From: Microbulbifer rhizosphaerae
GTDB lineage: Bacteria; Pseudomonadota; Gammaproteobacteria; Pseudomonadales; Cellvibrionaceae
Length of the DNA: 64,000 nt
Assembly: GCF_014191725.1 (NCBI RefSeq)
Contig: NZ_JACHWZ010000020.1
Location: 35,924-99,923 of the forward strand
Reading direction: 5' to 3'
The translations under genes were made by a program, and so were the position numbers. A model generated the notes under the pieces. That model made no database searches and was not told where the DNA came from. It saw only the letters and a program-made list of their open reading frames with translations. Below are positions 18,801 to 28,500 of the stretch, piece by piece; position 1 is the stretch's first letter; every line of letters begins with the position of its first letter.

Positions 18801-21800
18801 ATGATCCCAGCACTGCGCGAAGTCGACGAAGTACAGGCGCTCTACCTGCAGTTTTTGCAGGCGCTGGGGGAAGCCGGATTCCGCGGCGACCTCAGCCCCT
18901 GCTACGCCAGCCGCACGGTGCTGGCCACCGACAACTCCATCTACCAGGTGCTGCCCCAGGCGGTGGTTTACCCGCGGGATACCCGCGACCTGCAGTTGAT
19001 CATGGAACTGGCCGAGCGCGAGGAATTCCACCAGGTGGTGCTCTCCCCCCGCGGCGGTGGCACCGGCACCAACGGTCAGTCGCTCACCGACGGTCTGGTG
19101 GTGGACGTCTCCCGGCACATGAACCGAATCCTCGAGATCAATCCCGGAGAGCGCTGGGTGCGGGTGCAAGCAGGGGTGGTCAAGGACCAGCTGAACGCGG
19201 CGCTGGCGCCTCACGGCCTCTTCTTCGCCCCGGAGCTTTCCACCAGCAACCGCGCCACCATCGGCGGCATGATCAATACCGACGCCTCCGGTCAGGGCTC
19301 CTGCGTCTACGGCAAGACCCGCGACCACGTACTGGAACTGTCCACGGTGCTGATGGGCGGCGGACTCTGGCAATCGGCGCCGCTCGGCGACGAGCAGTTG
19401 CGGGAAACCAGCGCGCGGGAGGACCGCGTCGGCAGGGTGCACCGGGTATGCGATCAGATCGCCTGGGACAAAGCTGAGCTGATCGAGCGGAAGTTTCCCA
19501 AACTCAACCGCTGCCTCACCGGCTACGATCTGGCTCACATCCGGAAAAACGACACTTTCGACCTGAACAGCGTACTCTGCGGCTCCGAGGGCACCCTGGG
19601 CTTTATTGTCGAAGCAAAACTCAATGTGCTGCCGATTCCCAAATGCGCGGCGCTGGTCAACCTGAAATACGACCACTTCCAGGACGCCCTGCGCGATGCC
19701 ACCGAACTGATGCGCGCCGGCCCCACTTCCATCGAAACGGTGGACAGCAAGGTATTGCAGCTGGCGATGGAGGATATCGTCTGGCACAGCGTCAGCGAGT
19801 TTTTCCCACCCCCCTCGAAGGGAGAAGAGCAGCGGCCGGTCAGGGGCATCAACCTGGTGGAATACACCGCGGATTCCGAGGAGGAACTGGACAGCGCCCT
19901 GGAAAGATTCACCGCGCAGATCGACGCCCTTATCGGCCAGCCGGGCAAGAGCTTCGGCTACTCCATCGCCCGCGGCCACGCCGAAGTCAGCCGAATCTGG
20001 GGCATGCGCAAACGCGCGGTGGGCTTGTTGGGCAACGTGCAGGGAGAGAAAAGGCCGATCCCCTTCGTGGAGGACACCGCGGTGCCGCCGGAGCACTTGG
20101 CCGACTTTATCGCCGAGTTCCGCGCGGTGCTCGATGACGCCGGACTCAGCTACGGCATGTTCGGCCACGTGGATGCCGGCGTATTGCACGTGCGCCCGGC
20201 CATCGACATGAAGGACCCGGAACAGGCGGCACTGGTGCGCCCGATCACCGACAAGGTGGCCGCACTCACGCAGAAGTATCACGGCCTGCTGTGGGGCGAG
20301 CACGGCAAAGGGGTCCGTTCGGAATACGCGCCGGCGTTCTTTGGCGAACTCTACCCGGAGCTGCAGAAGATCAAGGCCGCCTTCGACCCGCGCAACCAGT
20401 TGAACCCGGGCAAGATCGCCACCCCCAGCCGCGTCTCCGCCCTGCTGAAAATCGACGAAGTCGTCACCCGCGGCGAACTGGACCGCGCCATCCCCGTCCA
20501 GGTTTGGGACGGCTACAGCGAGGGGGTCCACTGCAACGGCAACGGTGCCTGTTTCAATTGGAATCCCGACGACCCCATGTGCCCTTCCTACAAGGCCACC
20601 CGCGAGCGCATCCACTCCCCCAAGGGCCGCGCGATGCTGATGAAAGAGTGGCTGCGCCAGTTGAGTGCGAAGGGAGTGGACCCGGTTGAAGCAGCCCGCC
20701 GGTTCCGCGAGCAATCCTTCTTTGTCGGCCTGCCGGGGCGCATCAAAAACACCCTGGCCAGGGCCCGCGGCGAGTACGACTTCAACCACGAGGTGAACGA
20801 GGCCATGCAGGGCTGCCTGGCCTGCAAATCCTGCGCCGGCCAGTGCCCGGTGAAAGTGGACGTACCGGAGTTCCGCAGCAAATTCCTCGAGCTCTACTAC
20901 AGCCGCTACCTGCGCCCGCTGAAAGACTACTTCGTCGGCGGTCTGGAATTCGTGATGCCGCAACTGGCGCGGGTGCCGCAGCTGTACAACTGGCCGCTCA
21001 AACTGAAACCGGTGCGCTGGCTGCTGGAACGCGGCCTGGGCCTGGCGGACAGCCCGCTGCTGGCGCGCAAGAGCCTGCACAAGGCCATGAATGAACTGGG
21101 CGTGCCCTACGCCGCCCCCGACTGCCTGGCGGCCATGGGCCCCGCACAACGGGAGCGCGCGGTGATCGTTGTACAGGACGCCTTCACCAGCTACTTCGAC
21201 GCCGAAGTGGTCGCGGACACACTGCGCCTGCTCAAGCAACTGGATTTCTTCCCTCTGGTGGCCCCCTTCCGCGCCAACGGCAAGCCGCTGCACGTGCACG
21301 GTTTCCTGCGCCAGTTCCAGAGAGTAGCCCTGGCCAACAGCGAGATGCTCGCGGAACTGGCCACCAGCGGCGTACCGCTGGTGGGTGTGGACCCGTCCAT
21401 GACCCTCACCTACCGCGGGGAATACGGCAAACTGCTGGGGGAACGCGCGCCGAAAGTGCAGTTGCTGCAGGAATGGCTGGCGAGCCAGCGCGAACACCTG
21501 CAGCGGCAGCGGCACCGCCTGCGCCCCGCCAGCTTCCACCTGCTGCCCCACTGCACCGAACAGACCATCGCCACCGCCTCCCTGCGCGACTGGCAAAGCG
21601 TTTTCACCGCCCTGGGGCTGGAACTGCACACCGAGAACCTGGGCTGCTGCGGCATGGCCGGCACCTATGGCCACGAGACCGGGCACAAAGAGACCTCGCA
21701 GGTCATCTTCCAGCAGTCCTGGGCCCCCCGACTCTCCGGCGACACCGGCCCCCTGCTGGCCAGTGGCTACTCCTGCCGCTGCCAGGCCAAGCGCTTCGCA

Positions 21801-21854
21801 GGTGTGACCCTGCGCCATCCTTTGCAGGGAGTGCTGGCACAGTTGCAGGGTTAG
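18801..21854 (+). CDS. ydiJ: FAD/Fe-S D-2-hydroxyacid (2-hydroxyglutarate) dehydrogenase YdiJ
   Basis: 1,017 residues, practically the length of Escherichia coli YdiJ, with close similarity along the whole protein. The N-terminal FAD-binding PCMH domain (about 45-280) carries PRGGGTGTNGQS and STSNRATIGGMINTDASG. The FAD-oxidase C domain follows (about 290-550; MFGHVDAGVLHVRP, LLWGEHGKG, NPGKI). A ferredoxin-like Fe-S segment has CNGNGACF and CLACKSCAGQCPVKVDVPE (about 675-700), and the C-terminal CCG-type domain has GCCGMAGTYGHE (about 950). Family knowledge assigns it oxidation of D-2-hydroxyglutarate to 2-oxoglutarate. Confidence 0.95.
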   Translation: MIPALREVDEVQALYLQFLQALGEAGFRGDLSPCYASRTVLATDNSIYQVLPQAVVYPRDTRDLQLIMELAEREEFHQVVLSPRGGGTGTNGQSLTDGLVVDVSRHMNRILEINPGERWVRVQAGVVKDQLNAALAPHGLFFAPELSTSNRATIGGMINTDASGQGSCVYGKTRDHVLELSTVLMGGGLWQSAPLGDEQLRETSAREDRVGRVHRVCDQIAWDKAELIERKFPKLNRCLTGYDLAHIRKNDTFDLNSVLCGSEGTLGFIVEAKLNVLPIPKCAALVNLKYDHFQDALRDATELMRAGPTSIETVDSKVLQLAMEDIVWHSVSEFFPPPSKGEEQRPVRGINLVEYTADSEEELDSALERFTAQIDALIGQPGKSFGYSIARGHAEVSRIWGMRKRAVGLLGNVQGEKRPIPFVEDTAVPPEHLADFIAEFRAVLDDAGLSYGMFGHVDAGVLHVRPAIDMKDPEQAALVRPITDKVAALTQKYHGLLWGEHGKGVRSEYAPAFFGELYPELQKIKAAFDPRNQLNPGKIATPSRVSALLKIDEVVTRGELDRAIPVQVWDGYSEGVHCNGNGACFNWNPDDPMCPSYKATRERIHSPKGRAMLMKEWLRQLSAKGVDPVEAARRFREQSFFVGLPGRIKNTLARARGEYDFNHEVNEAMQGCLACKSCAGQCPVKVDVPEFRSKFLELYYSRYLRPLKDYFVGGLEFVMPQLARVPQLYNWPLKLKPVRWLLERGLGLADSPLLARKSLHKAMNELGVPYAAPDCLAAMGPAQRERAVIVVQDAFTSYFDAEVVADTLRLLKQLDFFPLVAPFRANGKPLHVHGFLRQFQRVALANSEMLAELATSGVPLVGVDPSMTLTYRGEYGKLLGERAPKVQLLQEWLASQREHLQRQRHRLRPASFHLLPHCTEQTIATASLRDWQSVFTALGLELHTENLGCCGMAGTYGHETGHKETSQVIFQQSWAPRLSGDTGPLLASGYSCRCQAKRFAGVTLRHPLQGVLAQLQG

Positions 21855-21929
21855 GCCTGATACTGGAAATTATCGGGACAATTTTGGCCGCCAGGAATAG
21901 TGCGAATCATTCGGGATTCCCGGTATCGT

Positions 21930-22018
21930 GTAGGAGCGGCCGCTGGCCGCGATCGGTATCAGCTACGAAGCGAGACTGATCGCGGCCAACGGCGGATGGC
22001 CGCCCCGCCGCTCCTACA
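21930..22018. repeat. REPIN-like inverted pair, GTAGGAGCGGCCG family
   Basis: GTAGGAGCGGCCGCTGGCCG with its inverted partner, spaced by about 45 bp, between ydiJ and the TPR gene. The right arm carries an extra GGATGGCCGCC segment, as does the unit at 30601. Confidence 0.75.
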
Positions 22019-22048
22019 GAAAAGCGAAAAAGCGGGATTTGCGCCCTT

Positions 22049-22720
22049 ATGTACAGGACCTCACTCAAATTGCTGCTCTGCGCCACGCTGCTGGCGCCGG
22101 GCGTTACTTTGGCGGACTCCGCGCCTGAGCTGGTCGAGGAGGCAGAGGAATACGCCCTGGAAGGCGATTTCGACGCCGCTCTCCCCCTGTATGAAAAAGC
22201 CATCGCCGCCCTCGCCTCCCAGCCCCGCAAACAGCAGCAGTTGCGCTACCGCTACGGCATAGTGCTGAACGCCCTGGGCGGGCAGGCGCGCCCGGAGCTC
22301 TATCCCCTGGCCCGGGCCCAGTTCGAGGCGGTGCTCAACTATATAGAAGAAGGCGCCTCCCTGGAGCACTCCGCCGCCCGGGTGCGCTCCGCCCTGGCCC
22401 ACACCTACCACCAGCAGGCCGCCAGCGAAGAGATGCCCGCCAAGGTACTGCTGCTGCGCAACGCCTACAGCCTCTACAGCACCGCCGCACAGGACCTGGC
22501 GCAGGAGCGGCAGTGGCACAACCTGGCCATCACCTACTTCAACCTGGGACAGGTATGCGAATGGCAGGGCAACCTGGAGGAGGCCATCGACTGGCTGGAA
22601 AAAGCCGTGGTTCTGGACGCCCGGCACGGTTTTGCCGACCTGGAAGAGGACCAGCAGTACCTGACCGCCCTGCGCCAGCAGGCAAATCCCACCCCGGTAT
22701 CCGATACCACCGCCCTCTGA
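22049..22720 (+). CDS. Periplasmic TPR-repeat protein
   Basis: A 223-residue protein with a signal peptide (1-22, cleavage near TLADS). Helical tetratricopeptide-like repeats follow at about 25-60 (EEAEEYALEGDFDAALPLYEK) and 150-200 (ITYFNLGQVCEWQGNLEEAI). These mediate protein-protein contacts. No catalytic motif is seen and the partner is unknown. It stands alone between two repeat-containing gaps. Confidence 0.75.
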   Translation: MYRTSLKLLLCATLLAPGVTLADSAPELVEEAEEYALEGDFDAALPLYEKAIAALASQPRKQQQLRYRYGIVLNALGGQARPELYPLARAQFEAVLNYIEEGASLEHSAARVRSALAHTYHQQAASEEMPAKVLLLRNAYSLYSTAAQDLAQERQWHNLAITYFNLGQVCEWQGNLEEAIDWLEKAVVLDARHGFADLEEDQQYLTALRQQANPTPVSDTTAL

Positions 22721-23221
22721 GCGGCCCGCAGCGCTGCGGGTCCCGCGGGCTGTCGCCCTATCTACTCCTCCCATAGAAGCCTGCCACCCGAGAACGTGAC
22801 TGGCCAACCACAAATAATTCAGCAACCGGATTGTGCCCCGGCCCGCACAAATAGGAGCAATATCCTTTTTTCCGCGGCCGAAAATCGAAGGAAAATCTTA
22901 CTGTCGCCCAAGGGCCCGCTGACTGGAACAGATCACCCAAGCCATTAGACTGATTTGTTACAAGAAAAAGTGTGAGCCGATATTTGCAGGAATAATTTTT
23001 TGCACTTCCGCAAACAGATGAGAACAAAAGGCTAAAAAGCGGTGAAAAGTTACCTCCTGTTCTAATAGATTATTTTTTATACAAAAAAGGTTGATATGCC
23101 TTCACCAAACCGTAATATAGCGCCCACTGATTAATTATTGATCAGTTATTTCCAAAAACACTTGGAAATTCTACAAGCACTTTTGGGCTTGTGACCAACT
23201 GACTTCTGGAGGTATCGGGAA
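22721..23221. promoter_or_regulatory. AT-rich upstream region of the 3D-domain gene
   Basis: A 500-bp stretch without a supported gene. Its right half is AT-rich and contains the inverted repeat ACTGAT-9 nt-ATCAGT at 23126-23146. It probably carries the promoter of the gene at 23222. A GGAGGT ribosome-binding site at about 23206 supports the GTG start there. Confidence 0.4.
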
Positions 23222-23620
23222 GTGATCAATCAGACTCTGCGCAACGCCGTATTCTTTACCATCGCGATTTTCGCGGCAACTCTCACCGTGCCGGCCTTTG
23301 CAGCCAGCAATAAAACCATGACCGTGGATGCAACCGCCTACAACTCCGTGTCCGGACAAACCGACGGAGACCCCTGGGTAGCGGCCTGGAACAACCGCCT
23401 GAAGCCCGGCCAGAAAGTGATTGCAGTGTCCCGCGACCTGGAAAAGCGTGGCCTGACCAACGGCGCCAAAGTCAAGATCGAAGGTCTTTCCGGTACCTAC
23501 ACCGTGCGCGACCGCATGAACAAGCGCTTTAGGAACCGCATCGATGTTTGGATGGGCAAAGACACCAGGAAAGCCCGCAGATGGGGCAAGAGAAAGCTGA
23601 AAATCTCCTTGGTCCGCTAA
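23222..23620 (+). CDS. Secreted 3D-domain (RlpA-like barrel) protein
   Basis: A 132-residue exported protein starting at GTG, with a signal peptide to about residue 28 (VPAFAAS). The mature part is a short double-psi beta-barrel of the 3D type: MTVDATAYNS, then YTVRDRMNKRFRNRIDVWMG with the conserved acidic residues. 3D domains occur in peptidoglycan-modifying enzymes such as MltA, so a cell-wall role is plausible. With no further catalytic domain this is an inference. A strong terminator follows. Confidence 0.8.
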   Translation: MINQTLRNAVFFTIAIFAATLTVPAFAASNKTMTVDATAYNSVSGQTDGDPWVAAWNNRLKPGQKVIAVSRDLEKRGLTNGAKVKIEGLSGTYTVRDRMNKRFRNRIDVWMGKDTRKARRWGKRKLKISLVR

Positions 23621-23668
23621 GCAACCGACCGAGTATCAATAACCGCGGGTACAACCGCGGCCCTTTAC

Positions 23669-23692
23669 GCCCCGCCCAGCGGGGCTTTTTTT
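23669..23692 (+). terminator. Rho-independent terminator
   Basis: The hairpin GCCCCGCC-CAGCGGGGC is followed by seven T residues, 48 bp after the 3D-domain gene. A second small hairpin (CCGCGG-ACAA-CCGCGG) precedes it. Confidence 0.85.
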
Positions 23693-23763
23693 ATTGTGGA
23701 AACCAGGCACTGACGTAGGGTGCGCCGTGCGCACCGCGAAGCCAATATCCCGCACAGCACGCA

Positions 23764-24306
23764 CTACGGTTCAGTCTCCGCGACGATGCCAGGCAATTCC
23801 CGGCAGTCACTGTTTTCGATATAGAAGGTACTCGGCTGACGGCCCTCGTTGTAGCGGTGCTCCAGGTGGCCCTCCCTGAACACAATCAGGTATTCCGACT
23901 TCACCCAGCCGCTCTCCGTCAGGGACTCGCTGAGCCACAGCAAAGCCGGCTCGTTCTCGTAACAGCGGCCGTAGAACATCCGCGTTTTCTCCACCACCCG
24001 CTTGCTCTCGTAGTCGGCGTACTGACCGGGATAGGTGTAGCGGTCAGTGTAGCGGTCAGTCCCCGCTTCGGCACTAATACCCTCATCTCCGTTAGCGGAA
24101 ATCTTCTGGATGTAGATGGAGGTATTTTCGTCGCAGTTCACACAGCTGCGACCGGACAGAATGGCGTAACCGCGCAACTCGGAGATCAGTCTGGCCTCGT
24201 AGAGGTCGGTTTCCAGCGCGCGCTGACCGGAGAGCTGGATTTCGTCGGCCCCGGCCCGGGAGGCCAGCAATAGAAAGGACAGAAACAGAAAAGGTACCGC
24301 TTTCAT
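23764..24306 (-). CDS. Hypothetical exported protein
   Basis: 180 residues from the ATG at 24306 (MKAVPFLFLSFLLLASRAGA), a clear signal peptide. The mature protein has Cys residues in SCVNCDENTS and near the C-terminus (NSDCREL), suggesting disulfides in the periplasm. No family was recognised. A short tandem duplication, DRYT-DRYT, lies near residue 105. It is convergent with the 3D-domain gene. Confidence 0.65.
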   Translation of the reverse strand: MKAVPFLFLSFLLLASRAGADEIQLSGQRALETDLYEARLISELRGYAILSGRSCVNCDENTSIYIQKISANGDEGISAEAGTDRYTDRYTYPGQYADYESKRVVEKTRMFYGRCYENEPALLWLSESLTESGWVKSEYLIVFREGHLEHRYNEGRQPSTFYIENSDCRELPGIVAETEP

Positions 24307-24523
24307 CGGGAAGGCAACCGGCAACTGGATGGCACCGCCGGGGGCAATCTCTCCGTAGGGGCCCCGCGGCGGCACCGCGATTGGGTTGTGTGCTGTCACA
24401 CTGTCGCGATTCCCTTCTACCAATAACCATAGCAGGGAAATCGCGTACCCGGATTACCGATTGCGACTCCGGATATTGTCCCGTGAGCAATATCCGGATT
24501 TGCCCAGAAGGGCCCTGGGGAAC

Positions 24524-24590
24524 CTCTGAAAAACGTAGCTAGCGGTCACCGCAGGGCGCCGTCAGGCGCACGCGCAGCCGTTTTTCAGAG
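24524..24590. repeat. Inverted repeat CTCTGAAAAACG
   Basis: CTCTGAAAAACG and CGTTTTTCAGAG enclose a 43-bp GC-rich loop just after the stop of the small acidic protein gene. It could be a terminator for that gene or a dispersed repeat. Confidence 0.5.
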
Positions 24591-24595
24591 ATGCC

Positions 24596-24844
24596 CTAGC
24601 TCTCTTCCACCGGCCCGACAAAGGTCTCCACCCCCTCCTCGCGCAGCGCATCCAGGGCCTCGTCCAGCGCTTCCTGTTCCGTCTCGAAAGCGTCTTCCCA
24701 TACGGTGGAGTTGTCCTGCTCGTCGACAATTTCCAGCAGCCAGCCGCCCTCGCCATCCTCGTAGATATCGATCTGGACGGTGAGGTTGCCGTCGCTGTAG
24801 GAACGGCTAAGTGTCGATTCTTTCGGTACGAAGTCGTCTTCCAT
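24596..24844 (-). CDS. Small acidic conserved protein
   Basis: 82 residues from the ATG at nt 24844 (MEDDFVPKES). It is strongly acidic, with an alternating strand pattern (LTVQIDIYEDGEGGWLLEIVDE) followed by an acidic helix (EQEALDEALDALREEG). The composition and the alpha/beta pattern look like a genuine small cytosolic protein conserved in gammaproteobacteria; its function is unknown. Confidence 0.7.
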   Translation of the reverse strand: MEDDFVPKESTLSRSYSDGNLTVQIDIYEDGEGGWLLEIVDEQDNSTVWEDAFETEQEALDEALDALREEGVETFVGPVEES

Positions 24845-24982
24845 GGAATTAGCCTCGCAGTGGCTGAAGGGGGGAGCCGCAGACTTTGACAACTTGTGGC
24901 CCAGTGGTCAATAAACTTTTTGGCAAGCGGGAGAAATATACGCAAAACAGGCACTTTCCGCTAAAATGCCCGGCCAATTATT

Positions 24983-25050
24983 AGGAACCCCTGAACATCG
25001 TCATCCGGCGACTCGCTTGAGTGACGAAATGGGCTCATTCAGGGGTTCTT
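24983..25050. repeat. Inverted repeat AGGAACCCCTGAA upstream of trhO
   Basis: AGGAACCCCTGAA and its perfect inverse TTCAGGGGTTCTT are 42 bp apart, ending 43 bp before the trhO start. If transcribed, it would form a long hairpin in the trhO leader. It may be regulatory or a dispersed repeat. Confidence 0.5.
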
Positions 25051-25092
25051 AGTGCTCCGGATTTACGCTCCGGCCCGCAATGAGGAAGTTAC

Positions 25093-26079
25093 ATGAACCA
25101 GACCGTTGTCTGCGCGCTCTACAAGTTCGTCACCCTGGACGACTTCGAATCCCTGCGCCAACCCCTGCTCGAACGGATGCTGAAACACCGCGTGCGCGGC
25201 ACCCTACTGCTCGCCCGCGAGGGCGTCAACGGCACCGTTGCCGGCACCCGTGAGGGCATAGATGCCCTGCTCGCCCACCTCAGGAACGATCCGCGCCTGG
25301 CGGAACTGGAGTACAAGGAGTCCTACACCGACACCCCGCCTTTCCTGCGTTCCAAGGTAAAGCTGAAGCGGGAGATCGTCACCATGGGCGTGGAGGACAT
25401 AGACCCGCGACGCAGCGTGGGTACCTACGTCGATCCCGCGGACTGGAATGCGTTGATCAGCGATCCGGAGGTGCTGCTGATCGACACCCGCAACGATTAC
25501 GAGGTACAGGTGGGCACCTTCGAACAGGCGGTCAACCCGCAGACCACCAGTTTCCGCGAATTCCCCGAATATGTGCGGGAGAACCTGGACCCGGAGAAGC
25601 ACAAAAAGGTCGCCATGTTCTGCACCGGCGGTATCCGCTGCGAGAAGTCCACTGCCTACCTGAAAGAACAGGGTTTCGAGGAGGTCTACCACCTGCGCGG
25701 CGGCATCCTCAAATACCTGGAGGAAGTCCCCAAAGAGAAGAGCCTGTGGCGCGGCGAGTGCTTCGTGTTCGACGAGCGGGTCACCGTGAACCACGACCTG
25801 CAGCGGGGCAACTACGACCAGTGCAACGCCTGCCGCATGCCGGTGACCGAAGAGGAAAAACAATCCGCGCAATTCGAACAGGGGGTCAGCTGCCCGCACT
25901 GCTTCCATAAAGTCTCAGAAGCGGACCGGGCGCGTTTTCGTGAGCGGGAAAAACAGATCCGGCTGGCCCGAAAACGCGGCGAGCAGCACCTGGGCCAGGA
26001 GGCCCGCGAAGCCACCGCCGCGCGGCGGCGCGAAAAGCACGAAGAGCGCCGCCGGCAGGCAGTCTCCAGCAAGGCCTGA
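25093..26079 (+). CDS. trhO: tRNA uridine(34) hydroxylase TrhO (rhodanese family)
   Basis: 328 residues, matching YceA/TrhO. An N-terminal ferredoxin-like domain (about 1-95; [13 protein letters not shown]) precedes a rhodanese domain (about 120-220) with the active-site loop [13 protein letters not shown]. The C-terminal region has CNACRMP and CPHC pairs (metal-binding type) and a basic tail. TrhO makes 5-hydroxyuridine at tRNA position 34 using O2. Confidence 0.95.
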   Translation: MNQTVVCALYKFVTLDDFESLRQPLLERMLKHRVRGTLLLAREGVNGTVAGTREGIDALLAHLRNDPRLAELEYKESYTDTPPFLRSKVKLKREIVTMGVEDIDPRRSVGTYVDPADWNALISDPEVLLIDTRNDYEVQVGTFEQAVNPQTTSFREFPEYVRENLDPEKHKKVAMFCTGGIRCEKSTAYLKEQGFEEVYHLRGGILKYLEEVPKEKSLWRGECFVFDERVTVNHDLQRGNYDQCNACRMPVTEEEKQSAQFEQGVSCPHCFHKVSEADRARFREREKQIRLARKRGEQHLGQEAREATAARRREKHEERRRQAVSSKA

Positions 26080-26156
26080 TCAGGCGCTTATCGGCTCGTC
26101 ATAACCGGCGCATGCAGTCCAGTGGCGCCGGGACGAAGCGCATTGCAGAGGCATCC

Positions 26157-26528
26157 CTATCTCTTTACCTCCCGCAGCCAGCTGATCGCCTCCGCTTCCA
26201 GAATAAACTGAGCCAAGCAGAACCCCCGCGCCGCCGCCTCGCTGTCGATCACGGCCCTGGCATTGAAGGCGCGGTTGTGCAGAACCGCCGCCCGCGTGTA
26301 CTCCGACACTGGGTGCTCGGCGAGAAAGCGGCCAAAGCGCTTCTGTTCCGCACCGGTCATCACATTGGTGACTTTGCGAACATCCACCAGGACTCGCAGC
26401 GGCTGCAGGTGGGAATATTTGCCGAACACCTGCTCGGCAGCCGCCAGGGTGTCGGCCAGGGCCATGCGGCCAAAGTAACACACGCGGACGATACGATTGT
26501 TGCTGTTGTAGCGCACTTGAAAGCTCAT
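26157..26528 (-). CDS. SpoIIAA/STAS-like small protein
   Basis: 123 residues from the ATG at 26528 (MSFQVRYN). The pattern of an N-terminal hairpin (IVRVCYFGRM), a helix, a strand with LRVLVDVRKV, and a later helix-strand-helix fits the SpoIIAA-like/STAS-type small domain family; this call is structural guesswork. A mutilated paralogue lies just upstream at 26618-26860. Confidence 0.6.
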   Translation of the reverse strand: MSFQVRYNSNNRIVRVCYFGRMALADTLAAAEQVFGKYSHLQPLRVLVDVRKVTNVMTGAEQKRFGRFLAEHPVSEYTRAAVLHNRAFNARAVIDSEAAARGFCLAQFILEAEAISWLREVKR

Positions 26529-26617
26529 GGAATCAACGGCTCCTGGGAGTAGCGCCTGCGGGGGCATGGCGCCTTATTTTTCACTAACCATATAAGGAAA
26601 AAAGCGCCAGAAAAACG

Positions 26618-26860
26618 TTAATAAGGGTCAGCGCAACCCCAGTCCAACAGCCACCTCTCCGCCTCCGCCCCGACGATAAACGGACGTATCCTGTGACCCA
26701 GCATCCGGGCCTCCTTGGCGATCACCCGCGAGGAGTAGAAGCCCTTTGTGCAGGGCGCCCATAGCAGAGCGGCCCAGCACCGGGTGCTCGCCAGGTAGCG
26801 GCCGAAGAAGCAGGCCCGGACCACCCGGGTGGCGGCGTTGTAATGGATCTGGAAGCTCAT
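26618..26860 (-). pseudogene. Internally deleted paralogue of the SpoIIAA-like gene
   Basis: The first 22 residues (MSFQIHYN-VVRACFFGRYLA) and the C-terminal part (VIAKEARMLG, IVGAEAERWLL) match the neighbouring gene at 26157-26528. About 45 codons between two FGR motifs are missing, and the matching EHPVLG peptide is now in another frame. A recombination between the two FGR-encoding sites explains this. It is probably non-functional. Confidence 0.7.
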
Positions 26861-27036
26861 TCTGCACAGGCGCGAGGCACTAATACCCTCTCAGCCAAAG
26901 AGGCATTGATGGCATCGGATTCCTTTAACTGAAAGTGAATATACCGAACCCCATTCCAATAAAATAATATTTACTGAAAACTTATTTCACACTTTGAGAA
27001 AAATTCGGCAGGGGCGCTGAATTTGCCGTAGGCGGT

Positions 27037-27110
27037 GTAGGAGCGGCCGTTGGCCGCGATCGATGGTGGTCTATTTCACAGATCGATCGCGGCCAACGGC
27101 CGCTCCCACA
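27037..27110. repeat. REPIN-like inverted pair, GTAGGAGCGGCCG family
   Basis: GTAGGAGCGGCCGTTGGCCG and its inverse enclose a loop reading GATGGTGGTCTATTTCACAG. A related loop sequence (in inverse) occurs in the pair at 7877, so the loop is conserved as well as the arms. Confidence 0.8.
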
Positions 27111-27136
27111 AGGGGAGCTGCTTAAAGGGGAGCTGC

Positions 27137-28273
27137 TTAGCTGACTTCTATCTCCGGCATCCCCTCTTCCCCGGCATTGAGCCAGATCTGCGCCGCCGCG
27201 CGGCGGGCAATCTCCCGGTAGTGGCCTGCGATCTCCCCTTCCGGTTCCGCCGCCACTGTGGGCGAACCACCGTCGGTGCCCTCGCGAATGGACATCGCCA
27301 GCGGCAGTTGCCCCAGCAGGCGGGTGTGGTAGCCAGCGGCGATGCGCTCGCCGCCGCCGCTGCCAAAGATCGGCTCGCTGTGACCGCAACGGGAGCAGGT
27401 ATGCAGAGCCATGTTCTCCACAATGCCCAGCACCGGCACAGATACCTTGCGGAACATCTCCACCCCCTTGATCGCATCCTTCAGCGCCAGGTCCTGGGGA
27501 GTGGTCACGATCACCGCGCCGGCCAGGGCCGCCTTCTGTGCCAGGGTCAGTTGGATATCACCGGTGCCCGGGGGCATATCCACGATCAAATAGTCCAGTT
27601 CGCCCCACAGGGTCTGGGTGAGGATTTGGTTGAGGGCGCCGCTGGCCATGGGCCCGCGCCACACCGCGGGCGTATCCTCGGTCATCAGGTAGCCCAGGGA
27701 CATGGTTTCCAGCCCCTGTGCCGGCACCGGCAGGAAGAACTTCTGCTCCCGCACCTCCGGACGCACACCCTCGGTACCGAGCATGGTGGGCAGGCTGGGG
27801 CCGTAGATATCCGCATCCAGCAAGCCAACGCTGGCGCCCTCGGCAGCCAGGGCCAGGGCCAGGTTCACCGCGGTGGTGGACTTGCCCACCCCGCCCTTGC
27901 CGGAGGCCACGGCGACGATATTCTTCACCTTCTGTAAGGGTTCCGGAACGTCCGGGGCTGGGGTGGCCGGAATCTCGCCGAACAGTTCGAACTGCAGCTG
28001 GCTGCCGCCCAGCGCTCCGCCCTTCAGCAGTGGCGCACAGGACTCGCGCACCCGCTCGTGCCAGTGCTCCTCCAGGCTGGCGCAGGGATAGCCGAGGGTG
28101 AGGCCCACAAGCACCGCATCCCCGTCGAAGCCCACTTCGATCTCCGCATCCAACTCGTCCAGCGGCAGCCCGGTGGCCGGATCGTGCAACTGGCCCAGGC
28201 ACTCCGCCAAGCGCTCAAGCTCCCCCTGCACCTCTTCGGACAGTTCCTCGTGATCGTGATGATGATCGCTCAC
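27137..28273 (-). CDS. apbC: Fe-S cluster carrier ATPase ApbC/Mrp
   Basis: 378 residues. An N-terminal DUF59/MIP18-like domain (about 10-95) is preceded by a His-rich start (MSDHHHDHEE). The P-loop domain has the deviant Walker A GKGGVGKSTT (about 120-130), DADIYGPSLP, and DMPPGTGD as Walker B/switch. CSRC near residue 290 is the Cys pair that bridges an Fe-S cluster in the dimer. It transfers Fe-S clusters to apoproteins. It is divergent from metG, an arrangement common in gammaproteobacteria. Confidence 0.93.
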   Translation of the reverse strand: MSDHHHDHEELSEEVQGELERLAECLGQLHDPATGLPLDELDAEIEVGFDGDAVLVGLTLGYPCASLEEHWHERVRESCAPLLKGGALGGSQLQFELFGEIPATPAPDVPEPLQKVKNIVAVASGKGGVGKSTTAVNLALALAAEGASVGLLDADIYGPSLPTMLGTEGVRPEVREQKFFLPVPAQGLETMSLGYLMTEDTPAVWRGPMASGALNQILTQTLWGELDYLIVDMPPGTGDIQLTLAQKAALAGAVIVTTPQDLALKDAIKGVEMFRKVSVPVLGIVENMALHTCSRCGHSEPIFGSGGGERIAAGYHTRLLGQLPLAMSIREGTDGGSPTVAAEPEGEIAGHYREIARRAAAQIWLNAGEEGMPEIEVS

Positions 28274-28352
28274 TGTGCTTCCCTCTCTGAGAATTGTCGA
28301 TGGGCGGCATTGTGGAGGATGAACCGTACCAAGGCCAGCCAGGCCTTCAGCT

Positions 28353-28438
28353 CCCCTCTCCCGCTAGCGGGAGAGGGGTTGGGGGAGAGTACGTGGGCCT
28401 TCGGCCCGCGTGCGGAGCTGGAGCTCCGCGGTCCCGGG
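28353..28438. repeat. Two palindromic repeats upstream of metG
   Basis: CCCCTCTCCCGC-TAGCGGGAGAGGGG (28353-28389) is followed by a GCGGAGCTGGAGCTCCG unit (28394-28438). They fill most of the apbC-metG divergent region and leave about 60 bp before metG for promoter and ribosome-binding site. Confidence 0.65.
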
Positions 28439-28500
28439 AGAGGGAAAAATCTGCTATATTCCCCGCCCTTCCATCGACCTCAAAGCACACGGATTTCCCC

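Noticed and set aside
18750..21818. Minus-strand 1,022-codon frame opposite ydiJ
   Set aside because: Shadow of ydiJ; the translation has no recognisable motif, whereas ydiJ matches its family end to end.
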